A DNA stretch of 23,609 nucleotides, from the NCBI GenBank assembly GCA_050010255.1, contig JBEKLJ010000022.1:1-23609 (forward strand). Direction: 5' to 3'. A program made the translations under genes and the position numbers. This document shows positions 22,017 through 23,609 of the stretch, in pieces; the stretch's first letter is position 1; every line of letters begins with the position of its first letter. The notes below the pieces were generated by a model. That model had not been told where the DNA came from and did not search any database. It was given only the letters and a program-made list of their open reading frames with translations. The DNA is from JBEKLJ01 sp050010255. GTDB taxonomy: Bacteria > Acidobacteriota > Terriglobia > Bryobacterales > Bryobacteraceae.

Positions 22017-23225
22017 ATGGCAGCCGCAACTCCGGCAACCGAGCTTGCCTCCTGTTTCACCGCTCTTGACAACCTGCTGGCCGCCGAAGAGGGGCCCCGG
22101 GTCCTAAGCTGCATTCAGTGCGGGACCTGCGTGGGCGCCTGCCCTTACGGCGACGTCATGCAGTACCCGCCGCGGCGCATTATCGCCATGCTCCGCGCCG
22201 GGATGATCGAGCAGGTCTTCCGCAGCGAAAGCCTGCTGACCTGCGTGGCCTGCTACGCCTGCATGGCCAAGTGCCCGCGGGACATCCGGCTCACCGAGAT
22301 CCTGCTGCCGCTGGTGAAGGAGCGGACGCTGCTGGAGTTGCCCGAGCTGCCCGCCGAGCTTCAGCGCGCGCTCCAGAACATGCTCCGCTACGGCAATCCG
22401 ATGGGCGAATCCGCCCGCAAGCGCGCGGCCTGGGTGAAGACCGCCGGCGTGCCCATCCGCATCCTGGGCGAGAGCCCCGGCCCGGTCGACGTGTTGTGGT
22501 TTGTCGAGTGCTACTCCTCCTACTACGCCCGCGGGCAGGACAACGCCCGGGCCACGGCGCGGCTCTTCCAGGCGCTGGGAACCGACTTCGCCATTCTCGG
22601 CAACGAGGAGAAGTGCGCCGGCGAGTGCGGGCGCCTCACCTGGGAACCCGGCCTCTACGAGACGCTCATGGACTCCAACATGGCCGTCTTCCGGAAGTAC
22701 GATTTCCGGCGGGTGGTGACCTCCTGTCCGCACGCCCACAACGCCTTCAGCACCCGCTATCCGGCGGCGGGTTTCAACTGGCCCCTCGATATCGCCGCGG
22801 GGTACTTCTTCCGGAACCTGGACAAGCTGCGGCCGCGTCTCACCAGGAAGCTCGGCTACAAGGTGGCCTACCACGATCCTTGCTGCCTGCGGCGCCAGGA
22901 CGAGTTCTTCGAAGCGCCGCGCGGGCTGCTGCGGGCCCTGCCGGGAGTCAAGCTGGTGGAGATGGCCCACAATCGCATGAACTCGCTGTGCTGCGGAGGC
23001 GGGGGCGGCGGCATGTGGCTGGACACCTACTACAAGGTCAAGGGCTACGAGCGCCTTTCGGAGCGGCGGGTGAAGGAGGCCATCGCCACCGGGGCCGACG
23101 TGCTGGCCGTCTCCTGCCCCTATGAGGTCTCACGTTTCGAGGACGCCCTGAAGGTGCTGGGTCACGACAAGCAGATGATCGTCAGAGACGTGGTGGAGCT
23201 CGTGGCGGAAGCCATGGAGGTTTAG
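22017..23225 (+). CDS. HdrC-HdrB-type iron-sulfur oxidoreductase
   Basis: A soluble 402-aa protein fusing an HdrC-like ferredoxin part to an HdrB-like cysteine-rich part. Two [4Fe-4S] motifs are seen: C32/C35/C38/C42 (CIQCGTCVGACP) and C76/C79/C82/C86 (CVACYACMAKCP). Two CCG-type domains follow: C165, C200, C204 and C237 in the first, and C289-C290, C325-C326 and C367 in the second, the latter with the run CCGGGGGG. No membrane helix is seen. Such proteins carry electrons between flavoproteins, quinones or disulfides. The Shine-Dalgarno AGGAGA is strong. The next gene, etfB, starts 3 bases after the stop, so the protein probably exchanges electrons with an electron-transfer flavoprotein. The direct substrate is not known. 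Confidence 0.88.
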   Translation: MAAATPATELASCFTALDNLLAAEEGPRVLSCIQCGTCVGACPYGDVMQYPPRRIIAMLRAGMIEQVFRSESLLTCVACYACMAKCPRDIRLTEILLPLVKERTLLELPELPAELQRALQNMLRYGNPMGESARKRAAWVKTAGVPIRILGESPGPVDVLWFVECYSSYYARGQDNARATARLFQALGTDFAILGNEEKCAGECGRLTWEPGLYETLMDSNMAVFRKYDFRRVVTSCPHAHNAFSTRYPAAGFNWPLDIAAGYFFRNLDKLRPRLTRKLGYKVAYHDPCCLRRQDEFFEAPRGLLRALPGVKLVEMAHNRMNSLCCGGGGGGMWLDTYYKVKGYERLSERRVKEAIATGADVLAVSCPYEVSRFEDALKVLGHDKQMIVRDVVELVAEAMEV

Positions 23226-23228
23226 AGC

Positions 23229-23609
23229 ATGAACATTCTCGTGCTGCTGAAGATGGTTCCCGACGTGGTCGAGGAGCTGGAGATCGCCGCGGACGGCAAG
23301 AGTCTCGCGAGCGACGCCCTCCGCATGATCCTCAGCGAGTCCGACGACCATGCGCTGGAGCAGGCGCTGCTTCTGAAGGAACGCCACGGAGGCGCCATCA
23401 CCGTGGTGGCCGCGGACGGCCCGGAGGTGGACGACGCGCTCTATACGGCCGCCGCCAAGGGCGCCGACCGCGTCGTGAAGATCACGGGCCTGGATACCGG
23501 CTGGGGCACGCGCGGCCTGGCGCACGCCTTCGCCCTGGTGATTTCGACCCTGCCTGGCCTGGCGCCCTTCGACCTGATCCTCACCGGGACCCAGGCCATC
23601 GACGACCTG
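23229..23609 (+). CDS. etfB: electron transfer flavoprotein beta subunit, C-terminus cut by window edge
   Basis: The first 127 residues of EtfB. The N-terminus MNILVLLKMVPDVVEELEI, the ADGPEVDDALYTAAAKGADRVVKI segment and GTQAIDD near the cut end fit the EtfB/FixA family, in which the beta subunit binds AMP (or a second FAD in bifurcating forms) and pairs with EtfA. GGAGG lies 8 bases upstream of the ATG, inside the end of the preceding gene. etfA would be expected directly downstream, beyond the window. Whether this is a simple or a bifurcating Etf cannot be told from this part. Confidence 0.92.
   Translation, partial: MNILVLLKMVPDVVEELEIAADGKSLASDALRMILSESDDHALEQALLLKERHGGAITVVAADGPEVDDALYTAAAKGADRVVKITGLDTGWGTRGLAHAFALVISTLPGLAPFDLILTGTQAIDDL

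Overview
The window is high-GC bacterial chromosome, dominated by C/G-ending codons. I infer an Acidobacteriota member, possibly Bryobacterales/Solibacter-like. The basis is the housekeeping gene set, the HspR-type heat-shock cluster, and short hairpin-rich intergenic repeats that resemble ones I associate with that group. The lineage is an inference that only a search could settle.

Layout, left to right. At 1-2335 (minus) lies a C-terminally cut MrfA/YprA-like DEAD/DEAH helicase, followed by a small PilZ protein (minus). At 3085-7910 (plus) are a small PGPGW-like membrane protein, uvrA, and two genes coupled to uvrA by 4-base stop/start overlaps: a deoxyhypusine-synthase-like protein and a CPBP-family membrane protease. 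A 188-base gap with hairpin repeats precedes mtnA (plus). At 9158-12760 (minus) is a dnaK-dnaJ-hspR heat-shock cluster without grpE. Its dnaK promoter carries a HAIR-like HspR operator between consensus-like -35 and -10 boxes. Divergent from it is an orphan ModA-type binding protein. Then come a SAM methyltransferase, a XerC/D recombinase and tRNA-Gly(GCC), all minus.

From 15351 to 21153 the window holds the probable replication-origin region: DnaA-box-like sites, dnaA, an extremely C-rich/G-poor spacer, dnaN and gyrB. recF is missing from its common place between dnaN and gyrB. After gyrB there is a pair of hairpins, then a ribbon-helix-helix/PIN toxin-antitoxin pair. Last is an operon beginning with a soluble HdrC-HdrB-type iron-sulfur protein followed by etfB, which runs off the window; together they look like an electron-transfer-flavoprotein-linked redox module.

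No CRISPR array, prophage, insertion sequence or obvious defence island is present. Most genes are core functions. The points worth a second look are the HspR/HAIR promoter that overlaps the modA start, the 27-bp inverted repeat between dnaK and dnaJ, the strand-asymmetric dnaA-dnaN spacer, the deoxyhypusine-synthase-like gene coupled to uvrA, and the Hdr/Etf module.
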